Assembly (NCBI RefSeq): GCF_014268505.2
Contig: NZ_JABWQP020000006.1
Location: 62,001 to 126,000 of the forward strand
DNA from: Pseudomonas khorasanensis
GTDB lineage: Bacteria > Pseudomonadota > Gammaproteobacteria > Pseudomonadales > Pseudomonadaceae
Reading direction: 5' to 3'
DNA length: 64,000 nucleotides
Shown here: in pieces, positions 52,046 through 60,356 of the stretch
Layout: each line of letters begins with the position of its first letter
Position numbering within the stretch: position 1 is the first letter of the stretch
The notes under the pieces: model-generated
Seen by the model: the letters and a program-made list of their open reading frames with translations, nothing else
What the model was told of the DNA's origin: nothing
Database searches by the model: none
Position numbers and translations under genes: made by a program

Positions 52046-54056
52046 TTGCGCTCCCCACGACACGACGGAAGCTCTCTACGCTTCGCTGTTGAGCCATCAA
52101 CGATTCCATTAGCGGACTACCATCCTGAGCATTAACAAGCCGCTCTTTGAGTACATGTTCAAGATCATCTACCGCGTCCAATCGTTCTGAGTCATACAGC
52201 ACATCAGGGCAAGGTTTTGCATCCACTGAATCACCGCCGCCGCAATGGGCAATGTTGTCAATTCCGCCGTACGGACAAGGCTCGCGACTCGAACAAACGC
52301 CAAGAATGATCGGGCGACAGGCGGCTGCGCCTTTCTTTGCCAAACCAATCATCTTCTTCGCATCCTCTGGCGAAATCAGCCGAACGATTTCAGCCTTTCG
52401 TTTGTCTCCATGGGGACTGACAAAACGCTCACTCGTAAGCTGCTGCAACTCTCTTCCAAGCGTCTCGTACATTGTGCGAACGTACAGGGTGCGAGCCTTC
52501 TCCTCCAGACGCAACCGCGAGTGATTTTGACCGTAGTACAGGCTCATCGCTCGAGTGACGTGCTTGAGCTGGTACTGAAGCGAAGCATCACTTACGAGTC
52601 CGGAAGCTTGCATGTTCACTGCCCCAGTTCTACGCAACTGATGCCAGGCCAACGGCCAGACAGCGCCTACTTGATACTCCTCCGGCAGTGTAGGGGTAGC
52701 TAGCCGAGCCAATTTCAAATCCTCAGTCGTGATACGCAAACGTTCTAAGTCAAAGAGCTTCCCGTATTGCCCTACAAGCTGGGAATATGGCGAAATGCTC
52801 GGTCTCCGTGAGTGATTACCTTTATTGCGCAATGAGCTCCAGGGCTCGTAAGAAAAATCGGTCAGATAGCGCCCGGCGAGAACTCTCGCAGCTTCATGAG
52901 GTGCGTGTAGTGAGCGAAAAAGAGAAATGACCTCCATCGCCTTCACGGCGACCGCCACAGATGGGGATGTGACCCACAGGGCGTCGCTATCAGACAGCGT
53001 TTTTGTCGTCTGCCCCCGCAACAAAAAAATGTCGCCGAAGCTCTTGTCGTGCTCGACGTCAAGGCACCCGGCTCGAAGATTCCATGCTTCCTCAACCCGC
53101 ATGAAACTGAAGTTTAGGATGTAAGCTAACCCAGCGCCGGTGACCAGTTTCAGATAGCTAGTCAGCGCTGTTACTTGCAAGTCGCTACCTCGACCCACCC
53201 ACCGTTCAAGTAGCTCAAAGACGCCGAAGCGTTTCGCGGTATCCGCAAACGCGCCGAGAAAACGAAGCCCCGTTTTAGTGCCTGACAACTGCATGTTATA
53301 GCCGCAAAAAGGCGGGGCATTTACGCACGCCGTTCTCTCCGAAACCCTCTGGTTATGTTCGTAAGCCGCGAAGCAGAACCGGTAACAAGCTTCAACCTGT
53401 TCTCGATGGGATAGGAAGTCATCAAGGCACTCTCGCAGCCTAGTAACTTGATAGCGCCAAATACGTGGAGGGATGTACGGTGTTTGAGCTGTGTGGTGAG
53501 TTGGAAAAAGCGCGGCCAGACGGGTTAGGGAGCCTGAGTCCAGCAACGTAAACCCTACAGCATCCCTGGACGCGTAAAGCTCATGCATTAACGTCAGAAA
53601 CTCGGTTTTTCTTGAGGTATGAAGAAAGGCAGGGATCCGTTCGCATACGCGTGGAAAGTGGCGTAATTCGCTGGCAAGTATTCCTGCCTCCTCGCAAAGA
53701 ACAAACAGCCGCCGCATCTGATCGAACCGCGTTTTAAGGGATCTGTAGCCACGAGCACCGTACGGCCCGTATAGCCACCAGCCAGTGATGATTCGAAGTA
53801 AATTTGCGTTCTTTGAGCTAATTGGCGCCGCTGATTTTTTAACTGGCCCATCACCAAAATTCAGTGTCAGTGCCTTCTTGGCCCATGGATCAAGCCTCCA
53901 AATTGGATCGCCCCAACGGCTTATTACTTTGCCCTGTGCATCAATTACGACCGGCCAATCAGGTGCAGGAGGCCAGCTCTCTGGACGGTAATTCGATGCC
54001 CCAGGAACGGCGAGAGGCGACTCGATAGAAAGCCCTAACGTCGTGAGCATATTCAT
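52035..54056 (-). CDS. ginC: Tyrosine recombinase GinC
   Basis: A 673-residue recombinase. Active-site pieces are Arg in FMRVEEAWNLRAG, His-x-x-Arg in WHQLRRTGAV, His in LKHVTRAMSLYYGQ and the Tyr after it. A C-terminal Cys/His cluster (CRPIILGVCSSREPC ... CGGGDSVDAKPCPD) probably binds zinc. The ATG overlaps the ginB stop (ATGA). Longest of the trio. Confidence 0.85.
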   Translation of the reverse strand: MNMLTTLGLSIESPLAVPGASNYRPESWPPAPDWPVVIDAQGKVISRWGDPIWRLDPWAKKALTLNFGDGPVKKSAAPISSKNANLLRIITGWWLYGPYGARGYRSLKTRFDQMRRLFVLCEEAGILASELRHFPRVCERIPAFLHTSRKTEFLTLMHELYASRDAVGFTLLDSGSLTRLAALFPTHHTAQTPYIPPRIWRYQVTRLRECLDDFLSHREQVEACYRFCFAAYEHNQRVSERTACVNAPPFCGYNMQLSGTKTGLRFLGAFADTAKRFGVFELLERWVGRGSDLQVTALTSYLKLVTGAGLAYILNFSFMRVEEAWNLRAGCLDVEHDKSFGDIFLLRGQTTKTLSDSDALWVTSPSVAVAVKAMEVISLFRSLHAPHEAARVLAGRYLTDFSYEPWSSLRNKGNHSRRPSISPYSQLVGQYGKLFDLERLRITTEDLKLARLATPTLPEEYQVGAVWPLAWHQLRRTGAVNMQASGLVSDASLQYQLKHVTRAMSLYYGQNHSRLRLEEKARTLYVRTMYETLGRELQQLTSERFVSPHGDKRKAEIVRLISPEDAKKMIGLAKKGAAACRPIILGVCSSREPCPYGGIDNIAHCGGGDSVDAKPCPDVLYDSERLDAVDDLEHVLKERLVNAQDGSPLMESLMAQQRSVESFRRVVGSANGR

Positions 54057-55789
54057 AGGGAGGCCCCCGCTGTAACTTCCGCAAGCCGAATAAATCCGTT
54101 CCACGCTGGGTGATAGTCCTCCTCAGCTATGCGTGCGAATGCCTCTTCCACCCAAAGCCGACGTACCTCACTACTCTCTTGAAAGAACCGTAACTTCGCA
54201 CTCAGACGCTCGACCGCAAGCATCGCTGGATGGTCAGCCTCGTCAGATCTATCCGTGCACGCTGGGCGATATCTAACTAGCTCCAAGCTCTTGAGCACTC
54301 GCAAACTACTCAGAGACCAGACGTGATCCTCGCTTTCAATATCCCGATGATTGACGCAGAAAAGGCAACCCGCAGCGTTGATACAATCGGGATCAGGAGC
54401 ATTAGTCGGAGCATCCACGACCGATTCTGGTATCGGCGCCACACAAGTACCTGGAGCAGGTGAGCAAACGACGGGATCTGCTTGCCGGTGAAATCGAGTG
54501 ATTTCAATCATCGCAATTTGCGGATTGGGCTCGGCGTACACACGAATCAAAGTTTCAGCGGTGTGCTGTGCGATTTCCGCCACCAGTTCGGGGCGTTGCG
54601 ACTCACGTAACAGCCAATTAATACGCGCACCCCGAAGCTTACGAGGTCGAACGAATCGAACACCGGAATCGGTGCAGACGCGCGCAATAGCCGTGAACTG
54701 AGGAGCTTCTAAAACGAGACGTCCCCCAAGGCGGACGAGAGGGAAAAGAAGCCCCTCTAGATCGTCTGGAAACCACGTATTACGCCACTCAATGTAGCGT
54801 TCGAACCACTGCTTGTAGCTTGAGAAAACGTCAAACAGCACTTCACCCTGACGCCGATTTTTGTAAGACCTCACTTGGTAACCATCAAAATGACTCGTGT
54901 AATGGTATTGGTCGATCCGAAGCTGATGCGCCTGCGACAAATTCATGCCGGTTTGTGCGATGAACATAAGCAGCTCGGCTTCGATTCGCAGATTCACTGC
55001 CGGGTATCGAGTCTCGATTGAAACGTCAGAATTCCGAAGTTCGCGGTTTCGAAGGATGTCCGCAATCTGGAATTTGGTTTGAGGTCGAATCCGTCGTGAC
55101 GCTTCCTTCTCTGTATCGCGCAGGCCGCACCAGAGAGGTAGCGTCGAACCCGACCGCAATTCCACTTGGATGGGAAGTGGCCCCGTCACGGCTTCATAGG
55201 TAAGGGCCATACAGACGTCGGCAATGAACTGCCCGAATGAAAAGCTCTCTTCTAAGCTTTGCTTACCAGTGCTCCCATTACCTGCCCTTCCGTTGCCTCT
55301 TGGTTTGCGAATTCGGGTGCTGTAGAGAAGCGTCGAGCTTCGACCCAGAACTCGGTCGAGCATTGTCGCGGTTAAACTTGCCGTGTCGTATAACGATCCG
55401 GCGGTTAGATATCCTTCCACGCGGTGACGCTGTAGAAGATGCTCAGCCCACCCCAAGTATGCTTCCGCGACCGTATCAATGCGCAACGGACGCTCGCACT
55501 GATCCACCCACTGAAAAAACTTCCTCAACGCACCAATCTTGTTATTTGCCGAAAAGCGGCTCCCCCCGCCGACAAGGTCGTCGGTCAAACAGTCATGGAG
55601 CCCCTTCACAAGCTCTACCCGCTCCAGCAAAGGATCACCCAAAGCACCTGATCTGATTTCACTGCGTACAGTCTTCACTTTTGCCTTAGCACCACCGCTG
55701 TATAAAAGTGGGGCCAGATCCCAGGGCGTCTCATTTTTCGCGTACTCAAGCATTGGAAACGTTAGGTCTGAAAACGTCAGATTATTCAT
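54053..55789 (-). CDS. ginB: Tyrosine recombinase GinB, possibly degenerate
   Basis: A 578-residue recombinase relative. The box I region reads TGMNLSQAHQLR, with Asn where the catalytic Arg is expected. Later parts RKLRGARINWLL and AQHTAETLIRVY keep His and the candidate nucleophile Tyr. A Cys pair cluster (DCINAAGCLFCVNH) follows near residue 480. It may act in a complex with GinA and GinC rather than cut DNA alone. Start MNNLTFSD overlaps the ginA end. Confidence 0.82.
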   Translation of the reverse strand: MNNLTFSDLTFPMLEYAKNETPWDLAPLLYSGGAKAKVKTVRSEIRSGALGDPLLERVELVKGLHDCLTDDLVGGGSRFSANNKIGALRKFFQWVDQCERPLRIDTVAEAYLGWAEHLLQRHRVEGYLTAGSLYDTASLTATMLDRVLGRSSTLLYSTRIRKPRGNGRAGNGSTGKQSLEESFSFGQFIADVCMALTYEAVTGPLPIQVELRSGSTLPLWCGLRDTEKEASRRIRPQTKFQIADILRNRELRNSDVSIETRYPAVNLRIEAELLMFIAQTGMNLSQAHQLRIDQYHYTSHFDGYQVRSYKNRRQGEVLFDVFSSYKQWFERYIEWRNTWFPDDLEGLLFPLVRLGGRLVLEAPQFTAIARVCTDSGVRFVRPRKLRGARINWLLRESQRPELVAEIAQHTAETLIRVYAEPNPQIAMIEITRFHRQADPVVCSPAPGTCVAPIPESVVDAPTNAPDPDCINAAGCLFCVNHRDIESEDHVWSLSSLRVLKSLELVRYRPACTDRSDEADHPAMLAVERLSAKLRFFQESSEVRRLWVEEAFARIAEEDYHPAWNGFIRLAEVTAGASL

Positions 55790-57095
55790 TGCTTGCTCCC
55801 TGCATCGACGCAATCCCTGTAAACGCAGTCATGAAGCTGTTCGCAATGGCCTGTTTGGCGGGTGCGGCTTGCACAAATTTGATGTATTTGAAGGTGGTAG
55901 CCTCCGAATTTCGACCGTGAAGCAATGCGTTGCTGACAGTCGCAATCACTATCGCCACATCAGTGCAATTTGCTAAAGCGAGCCTAGCTAACTCAGTTCC
56001 AAAGGTGCATCGGGATTGGTGGAAGCGAAACTTCCTGAGCGCTTTGATGCCCGACGCGATGCCTAATTTTCTAAGCGATGACATCTCAACGTTTATGGCC
56101 GAAGACTGATCACTGTTGCGACGTCCGAAAGGGTTTCCGAAACGTGTCAAGAACACTAAATCTTGATGCTCGCCAGCAGCAGATGCCTCGCGAGTCAACC
56201 TGCGAAGACCCTTGGCGTACACCAAGACTTCTGAACACAAAGCTTCGGGAATCCATACCTGGCCAGTTACCGCAAATTTGGTATGCACGGGCGGGGACGC
56301 ACCTGGCCCTACGGATATCAGAAGCAGACCTTTAGCAGACGGATCATGTAGGGCACGCTCCAACGTGTCGATGCGAAGGTCACAGATCGTTCCCAGCCGC
56401 ATACCCGTAAAGAAACCTAGAGCCAACATCAAGTAAAGCTCGGGTGAGGCGCTCTGTTTTGCGAAATCAAGAATGGCGTCGCGATCAACCGCAGACACTG
56501 GAAGTAGCCCACCTTCCAAAGTGACCCCAATGCGTTTTCGGTTTGGAATACCCAGATCGGTGGTGGTGCCAGCTAGCGTTCGCTCGAAGCCGACCTGGTC
56601 AAAGTATTTGATGAAATAGCGCTTGTCTTTCCACAGCGGCAATAGCGGGTTTAGAAGGCCACGCCTCCTAATCCACCTGTAGAAACTGATGCAGTTACGC
56701 ATGTACTCGGAAGCCGTGGCAGGACTGATATGACCAGCATCACGAGCCTTGATAAGCGCCCCACGGTACTGAACAAGACATCGATCAGCCTTTCGAGACG
56801 GAAACTCGAACCACTGAAGCCCGCGACTCTCCAAAAACTTCGCGTAGTTCAAAAGCCCGTTCAGGTTGCTAGAAACGGTCTTAAGGAGTGCCTCACCGTT
56901 GGTGACTCTCTCCATAGCCCATAGATTGGCTTCTCTCCAGGGCAATCCGTCTTCCCAGAATATTTGTGGTAGTCCTTCGATCACTACACGGGAGCTATTC
57001 AGCGAGTAGGTAATCAGGCGGTCTTTGACAGAAAGGTCATGCGGACTGAAGTGAATGTGTTCGACGGTAGGCAAGGGAAATCTCTGTAAGAACAA
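55782..57095 (-). CDS. ginA: Tyrosine recombinase GinA
   Basis: A 437-residue recombinase and the first gene of the operon, 63 bases from the element's end. Catalytic residues are Arg in TGMRLGTICDL, His-x-x-Arg in FHQSRCTFG, and LHGRNSEATTFKY with His and the nucleophile Tyr. An N-terminal SAM-like DNA-binding domain covers about residues 60-150. The only start in range appears to be TTG at 57095, so the N-terminus is uncertain. Confidence 0.85.
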   Translation of the reverse strand: MFLQRFPLPTVEHIHFSPHDLSVKDRLITYSLNSSRVVIEGLPQIFWEDGLPWREANLWAMERVTNGEALLKTVSSNLNGLLNYAKFLESRGLQWFEFPSRKADRCLVQYRGALIKARDAGHISPATASEYMRNCISFYRWIRRRGLLNPLLPLWKDKRYFIKYFDQVGFERTLAGTTTDLGIPNRKRIGVTLEGGLLPVSAVDRDAILDFAKQSASPELYLMLALGFFTGMRLGTICDLRIDTLERALHDPSAKGLLLISVGPGASPPVHTKFAVTGQVWIPEALCSEVLVYAKGLRRLTREASAAGEHQDLVFLTRFGNPFGRRNSDQSSAINVEMSSLRKLGIASGIKALRKFRFHQSRCTFGTELARLALANCTDVAIVIATVSNALLHGRNSEATTFKYIKFVQAAPAKQAIANSFMTAFTGIASMQGASNE

Positions 57096-57162
57096 GCGTC
57101 AATGTCCATGGGGACGCCATCTAACTTTGGACGTCCACGGTATGCAACTTATTCTTATCGAT

Positions 57163-57474
57163 GCTGTAGACCTCAACGGCCGGCACCATCGATTCGATCA
57201 GCGTCATGACACGCTCACTCATGTCGCCGTATAGCGCATAGTTCGAGGAGAACGGGACGATGCCATGCTGCTTGAGCTTGTGCTTGATCTGGAAGTACGG
57301 CTCGCCCATTTTCACGTAGGGCTTGGCATCGTAGCTCCGCGCGATGACGCAGCCGTCGTTGTTCGACAGCACCACGATAGGCACCTTCGCCAGGTCAGGA
57401 CGAAACACGCGTTCGCAACTGGCGTAGAAGCTGTTGCAATCGATCAGGCCGAATACCGGCAGCGCCCTAGACAT
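57163..57474 (-). pseudogene. rulB: 5' part of rulB (umuC-like), cut by the insertion
   Basis: Encodes the start of the polymerase: MSRALPVFGLIDCNSFYASCERVF, SNNDGCVIARS and up to VEVYSID, where the element interrupts. The cut is at the codons of the catalytic SIDE motif (the acidic pair that binds metal). In the present form translation runs on for 13 codons in element DNA to a TAG at 57121-57123. The ATG overlaps the rulA end. Confidence 0.95.
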
Positions 57475-57892
57475 GGCTGCGCACGCTGCTGGTGATCACA
57501 CCCCAAATTGCCAGTTCATCACCCTCAAGGACATACCGTGGCGGATACTTGGGGTTTTCCGACATCAGTATTACGTCGCTACCGCGAAGGCACAGACGCT
57601 TGCACACGGGTTCGTTATTCAACAACGCAATGACGATGTGGCCGTGAGCTGGCTCGATTGATCGATCGACAATGGCTAGGTCCCCTTCGTAGATCCCGGC
57701 ACCCTGCATGCTTTCACCGGTGAGCGACACCAGATAGACGTGTGGCGCGCGAATGTTCAGCACCTCATCCAACGATATCTGCGCTTCGATGTGATCCGCT
57801 GCCGGCGAAGGAAAGCCGGCCGGGACTCGGAAGAGACACAGCGGCACCTTCAAGCCGCCCTGACTGATGGGACCCAGAATTGAGTAACTCAT
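57467..57892 (-). CDS. rulA: RulA, UmuD-like S24 peptidase of translesion polymerase V
   Basis: A 141-residue UmuD homologue. Cleavage site Ala-Gly in VPAGFPSPAADH; catalytic Ser in SLTGESMQGAG and Lys in PVCKRLCL. RecA-assisted self-cleavage gives the active subunit for the RulB polymerase. With rulB split it has no intact partner in this window. A consensus LexA box lies 20 bases upstream of its start. Confidence 0.95.
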   Translation of the reverse strand: MSYSILGPISQGGLKVPLCLFRVPAGFPSPAADHIEAQISLDEVLNIRAPHVYLVSLTGESMQGAGIYEGDLAIVDRSIEPAHGHIVIALLNNEPVCKRLCLRGSDVILMSENPKYPPRYVLEGDELAIWGVITSSVRSHV

Positions 57893-57910
57893 GACGCACG
57901 ACTTCCAGAA

Positions 57911-57926
57911 CTGTACGAATATACAG
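57911..57926. promoter_or_regulatory. LexA box shared by rulAB and the SRAP gene
   Basis: CTGTACGAATATACAG, a textbook SOS box with eight-base spacer. It sits in the 95-base gap between the divergent rulA (leftward) and SRAP gene (rightward) and can control both. Confidence 0.93.
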
Positions 57927-57987
57927 TTAACTTTCTGGATGGCTTGCGGTCAATTTTTGTAGGAAATATCAGATAGGCGGGCAGGAA

Positions 57988-58677
57988 ATGTGCGGGCGAC
58001 TCTCGCAATACAGCGGCATTCATGACTTCGTTGCCGCATTGAACATGCCCAACGCGCTCGTCAACCACATCGGGGATTTGCCGCTCGAACGCTACAACGC
58101 AGCTCCCACCACTCAGCTTGCGCTCTTTCACCAGGAGGAAGGGTTTCTGCATGCGAACATGGTGCGCTGGGGTTGGCGGCCTCATTGGGCGAAAGATCGT
58201 GCAGCCCCAATCAATGCTCGGGTAGAGAAAGTCGCGCACGGCCCATTCTTTCGTGCCATCTGGCCGCATCGAGCTATCGTCGCGATCAATAACTGGTTCG
58301 AGTGGGTAGATGAAGGAGGGCCTAAAAAGCAGCCGTACTTGATTCGCCACCGGGACCGGGCGCCAATTCTGTGCGCTGCAATTGGGCAATATCCAAGCGT
58401 TGGGCGAGAACCCAGCGAGCACGACGGCTTCGTGATCATCACCGCCGACAGTGCCGGCGGTATGGTGGATATCCATGATCGGCGGCCAGTAGCGCTTTCG
58501 TCTGAGCTGGCGCGTGAATGGCTCAATCCAGCAACACCCAAAGAACACGCTGAAGAGATGGTGCTGCACCAGGGTGAAGTTACAGATTTTTTTGAGTGGT
58601 TCAGGATAGAAGCTGCCATCGGAAATGTTCGCAATCAGGGTCAAAATTTAATCAAGCCGATGAGCGATTCCATCTAA
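57988..58677 (+). CDS. SRAP-domain protein (YedK/HMCES family)
   Basis: A 229-residue SOS-response-associated peptidase that shields abasic sites in single-stranded DNA by a covalent link through Cys2. Visible residues: MCGRLSQY (Cys2), RYNAAPTTQL (Asn), NNWFEWVDEG (Glu), VDIHDRRPVAL (His). Divergent from rulAB with a common LexA box, which fits a damage-tolerance module. Antisense frames are shadows. Confidence 0.95.
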   Translation: MCGRLSQYSGIHDFVAALNMPNALVNHIGDLPLERYNAAPTTQLALFHQEEGFLHANMVRWGWRPHWAKDRAAPINARVEKVAHGPFFRAIWPHRAIVAINNWFEWVDEGGPKKQPYLIRHRDRAPILCAAIGQYPSVGREPSEHDGFVIITADSAGGMVDIHDRRPVALSSELAREWLNPATPKEHAEEMVLHQGEVTDFFEWFRIEAAIGNVRNQGQNLIKPMSDSI

Positions 58678-58741
58678 AGGTTTCTTGCCATACCTACGCT
58701 CTATCGCTCAATAACATCAACACTCTGCTGCGATGCCGTTT

Positions 58742-58968
58742 CATTATTTCGTTATTTCGTTATTTCGTTATTTCGTTATTTCGTTAATAAATTAATTCGT
58801 TAATTCGTTAATTCACTGACACGCCATTTCTCCATTCCGATACGAATCCGACCAATTAAGCATCTGCATAACGTAAATACGTAAATACGTAAATACGTTT
58901 GAGCGCCGAAGGTACAAAAGTCCTTTTGTCCTTTTGTCCTTTTTCCCTTTTGTAATTTTTCACTTTTG
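58742..58968. repeat. Four neighbouring arrays of 8-bp tandem repeats
   Basis: Array 1 (58742-58786) repeats CGTTATTT with four exact units; array 2 (58793-58815) repeats ATTCGTTA; array 3 (58871-58894) has three exact ACGTAAAT; array 4 (58921-58968) has six units based on TCCTTTTG. All have period 8, are AT-rich and lie outside genes. Confidence 0.85.
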
Positions 58969-59297
58969 TACATCTCATTCCTACCAGAACACCGCCAAAG
59001 CCCGCCAGCCGGGCATTGCGCAAGGGGCGCAACCGACACCAGTTGTGTAAGTTGCGCAACTCTTGGAAAGGAGAAGCCACCGATAAAATATTGCACAAAG
59101 GTATTGACGAAAGTTCATCACCACCCATAACCTAAAGACCAACAGCCCATTACCTTAGACATACGTGCGCCAAAAATCACAAAACTTAGCTCACACATCG
59201 AAAAGAGGAACTCCTCTGATCCGATCACGCTCACGTCCAATGACGAGGGCCAACCACAACAGACTAGAGTCCATCATAAATTCACAGGACCTTCACA
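58969..59297. other. Intergenic DNA right of the repeat arrays
   Basis: About 330 bases with no gene recognised; contains TTGCGCAAC-type dyads near 59050. Probably island non-coding DNA. Confidence 0.45.
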
Positions 59298-59378
59298 ATG
59301 AAATGGCTTGCCTTGGTAATTGCGATGTCTAACCTTCTTATAACTCTGCGAAGAATATGGGAGATTCTGCGATCGTGA
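59298..59378 (+). CDS. Possible 26-residue hydrophobic peptide
   Basis: ATG at 59298, with AGGACC nine bases before, starts MKWLALVIAMSNLLITL then a basic end (RRIWEILRS). One membrane helix with positive C-terminus, the shape of small membrane peptides and type I toxins. No other support; could be chance. Confidence 0.3.
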   Translation: MKWLALVIAMSNLLITLRRIWEILRS

Positions 59379-59411
59379 TTTTCTTGTTTTCAGACAAACC
59401 TCGCCGTGAAC

Positions 59412-60206
59412 TCAGAAAAGGCCACCTAGATCAGCGGGCTCCCAGTTCATGATTACCAGCTCGCCACTGACTTCAGCCTTCCCCTGTCGCTGGTTGGTCG
59501 TGGTGTAGCGAATGTCCAGTGTCTCGAAGTGAAAGCCCTCGAACACGCGGCGGATGTCCGGATGGTCGTTGATGCTGACCATTACCTTGCCTTTGCAGCG
59601 GCGCATGAAGTCGGCCATTCGCTCGTAGTTTTCGAACGGAAAGTCAACGCCATAGCCGGCGGTCTGCCAGTAAGGCGGATCCATGTAATGGAAAGTATGG
59701 GCGCGGTCGTAACGTTCAGCGCATTCAAGCCAGGGAAGATTTTCGACGTAGGTACCGGACAGGCGCTGCCAAGCGGCCGAGAGGTTTTCCTCGATCCGCA
59801 GTAGGTTGATGGCCGGTGCGGTGGTCGCTGTGCCGAACGTCTGACCGGAGACCTTGCCAGCGAAGGCATGATGCTGCAGGTAGAAGAATCGAGCGGCGCG
59901 CTGGATGTCGGTGAGGGTTTCCGGGCGTGTCATTTTCTGCCATTCGAACACCTGCCGTGAGCTGAGCGCCCATTTAAATTGGCGCACAAATTCTTCGAGG
60001 TGGTTCTGCACGACGCGGTAAAGCGTGACCAGGTCGCCGTTGATGTCGTTCAGGACTTCGACCGGCGATGGTTGGGGCTTCATGAAGTAGAGCGCGGCAC
60101 CGCCGGCAAAGACTTCGACGTAGCATTCATGTGGCGGAAAAAGCGGAATGAGGCGATCGGCCAGGCGGCGTTTGCCGCCCATCCAAGGGATGATGGGTGT
60201 AGACAT
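59412..60206 (-). CDS. Phage-type DNA adenine methylase (Dam, D12 class)
   Basis: A 264-residue N6-adenine methyltransferase. Motifs: PWMGGKRRLAD (SAM binding), VEVFAGGAALYF, and DPPYWQTAGYGVDF (catalytic DPPY, about residue 175). Start MSTPIIPWMGG at 60206. Commonly carried by phages to protect DNA from restriction. It lies downstream of the lysis cassette and ends the phage-like operon in the window. Confidence 0.9.
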   Translation of the reverse strand: MSTPIIPWMGGKRRLADRLIPLFPPHECYVEVFAGGAALYFMKPQPSPVEVLNDINGDLVTLYRVVQNHLEEFVRQFKWALSSRQVFEWQKMTRPETLTDIQRAARFFYLQHHAFAGKVSGQTFGTATTAPAINLLRIEENLSAAWQRLSGTYVENLPWLECAERYDRAHTFHYMDPPYWQTAGYGVDFPFENYERMADFMRRCKGKVMVSINDHPDIRRVFEGFHFETLDIRYTTTNQRQGKAEVSGELVIMNWEPADLGGLF

Positions 60207-60356
60207 TGAAAGCAAGACCTTTACTGTATGGATAAACAGGTGCTAGGCTCGCCGCGCTTTGTGCACGGAGCAAGAGCCTTGGCTGGACTTGCAGGGACAG
60301 TCTGCAGGGACGGCGGTCGATCCGGATGTTGACGCATCTGGACCGACCGCTCTTTT

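Larger units (their letters stand above)
41572..57163. mobile_element. GInt / integron-like element inserted in rulB (about 15.6 kb)
   Basis: The element splits rulB and is bounded by a 6-bp direct repeat TCGATG (41572-41577 and 57158-57163). At its right end lie four overlapping genes read inward: three tyrosine recombinases and a small coiled-coil protein, the ginABCD signature of GInt islands. Integron-like elements with such recombinases are known to enter rulB in the P. fluorescens group. Cargo is nickel/cobalt efflux and sensing, and chromate resistance. Ends carry repeated TGTCCAT words. Confidence 0.88.

Noticed and set aside
41572..57163. Class 1 integron or Tn3/Tn7-type transposon
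   Set aside because: No attC cassettes, DDE transposase or Tn7 proteins; three tyrosine recombinases plus a small protein point to a GInt/Tn554-like system.
57889..58644. Minus-strand frame of 251 codons opposite the SRAP gene
   Set aside because: The plus-strand product shows all SRAP active-site residues; the antisense frame has no family features.
58742..58968. CRISPR array
   Set aside because: Units are only 8 bp, with no spacers and no cas genes.
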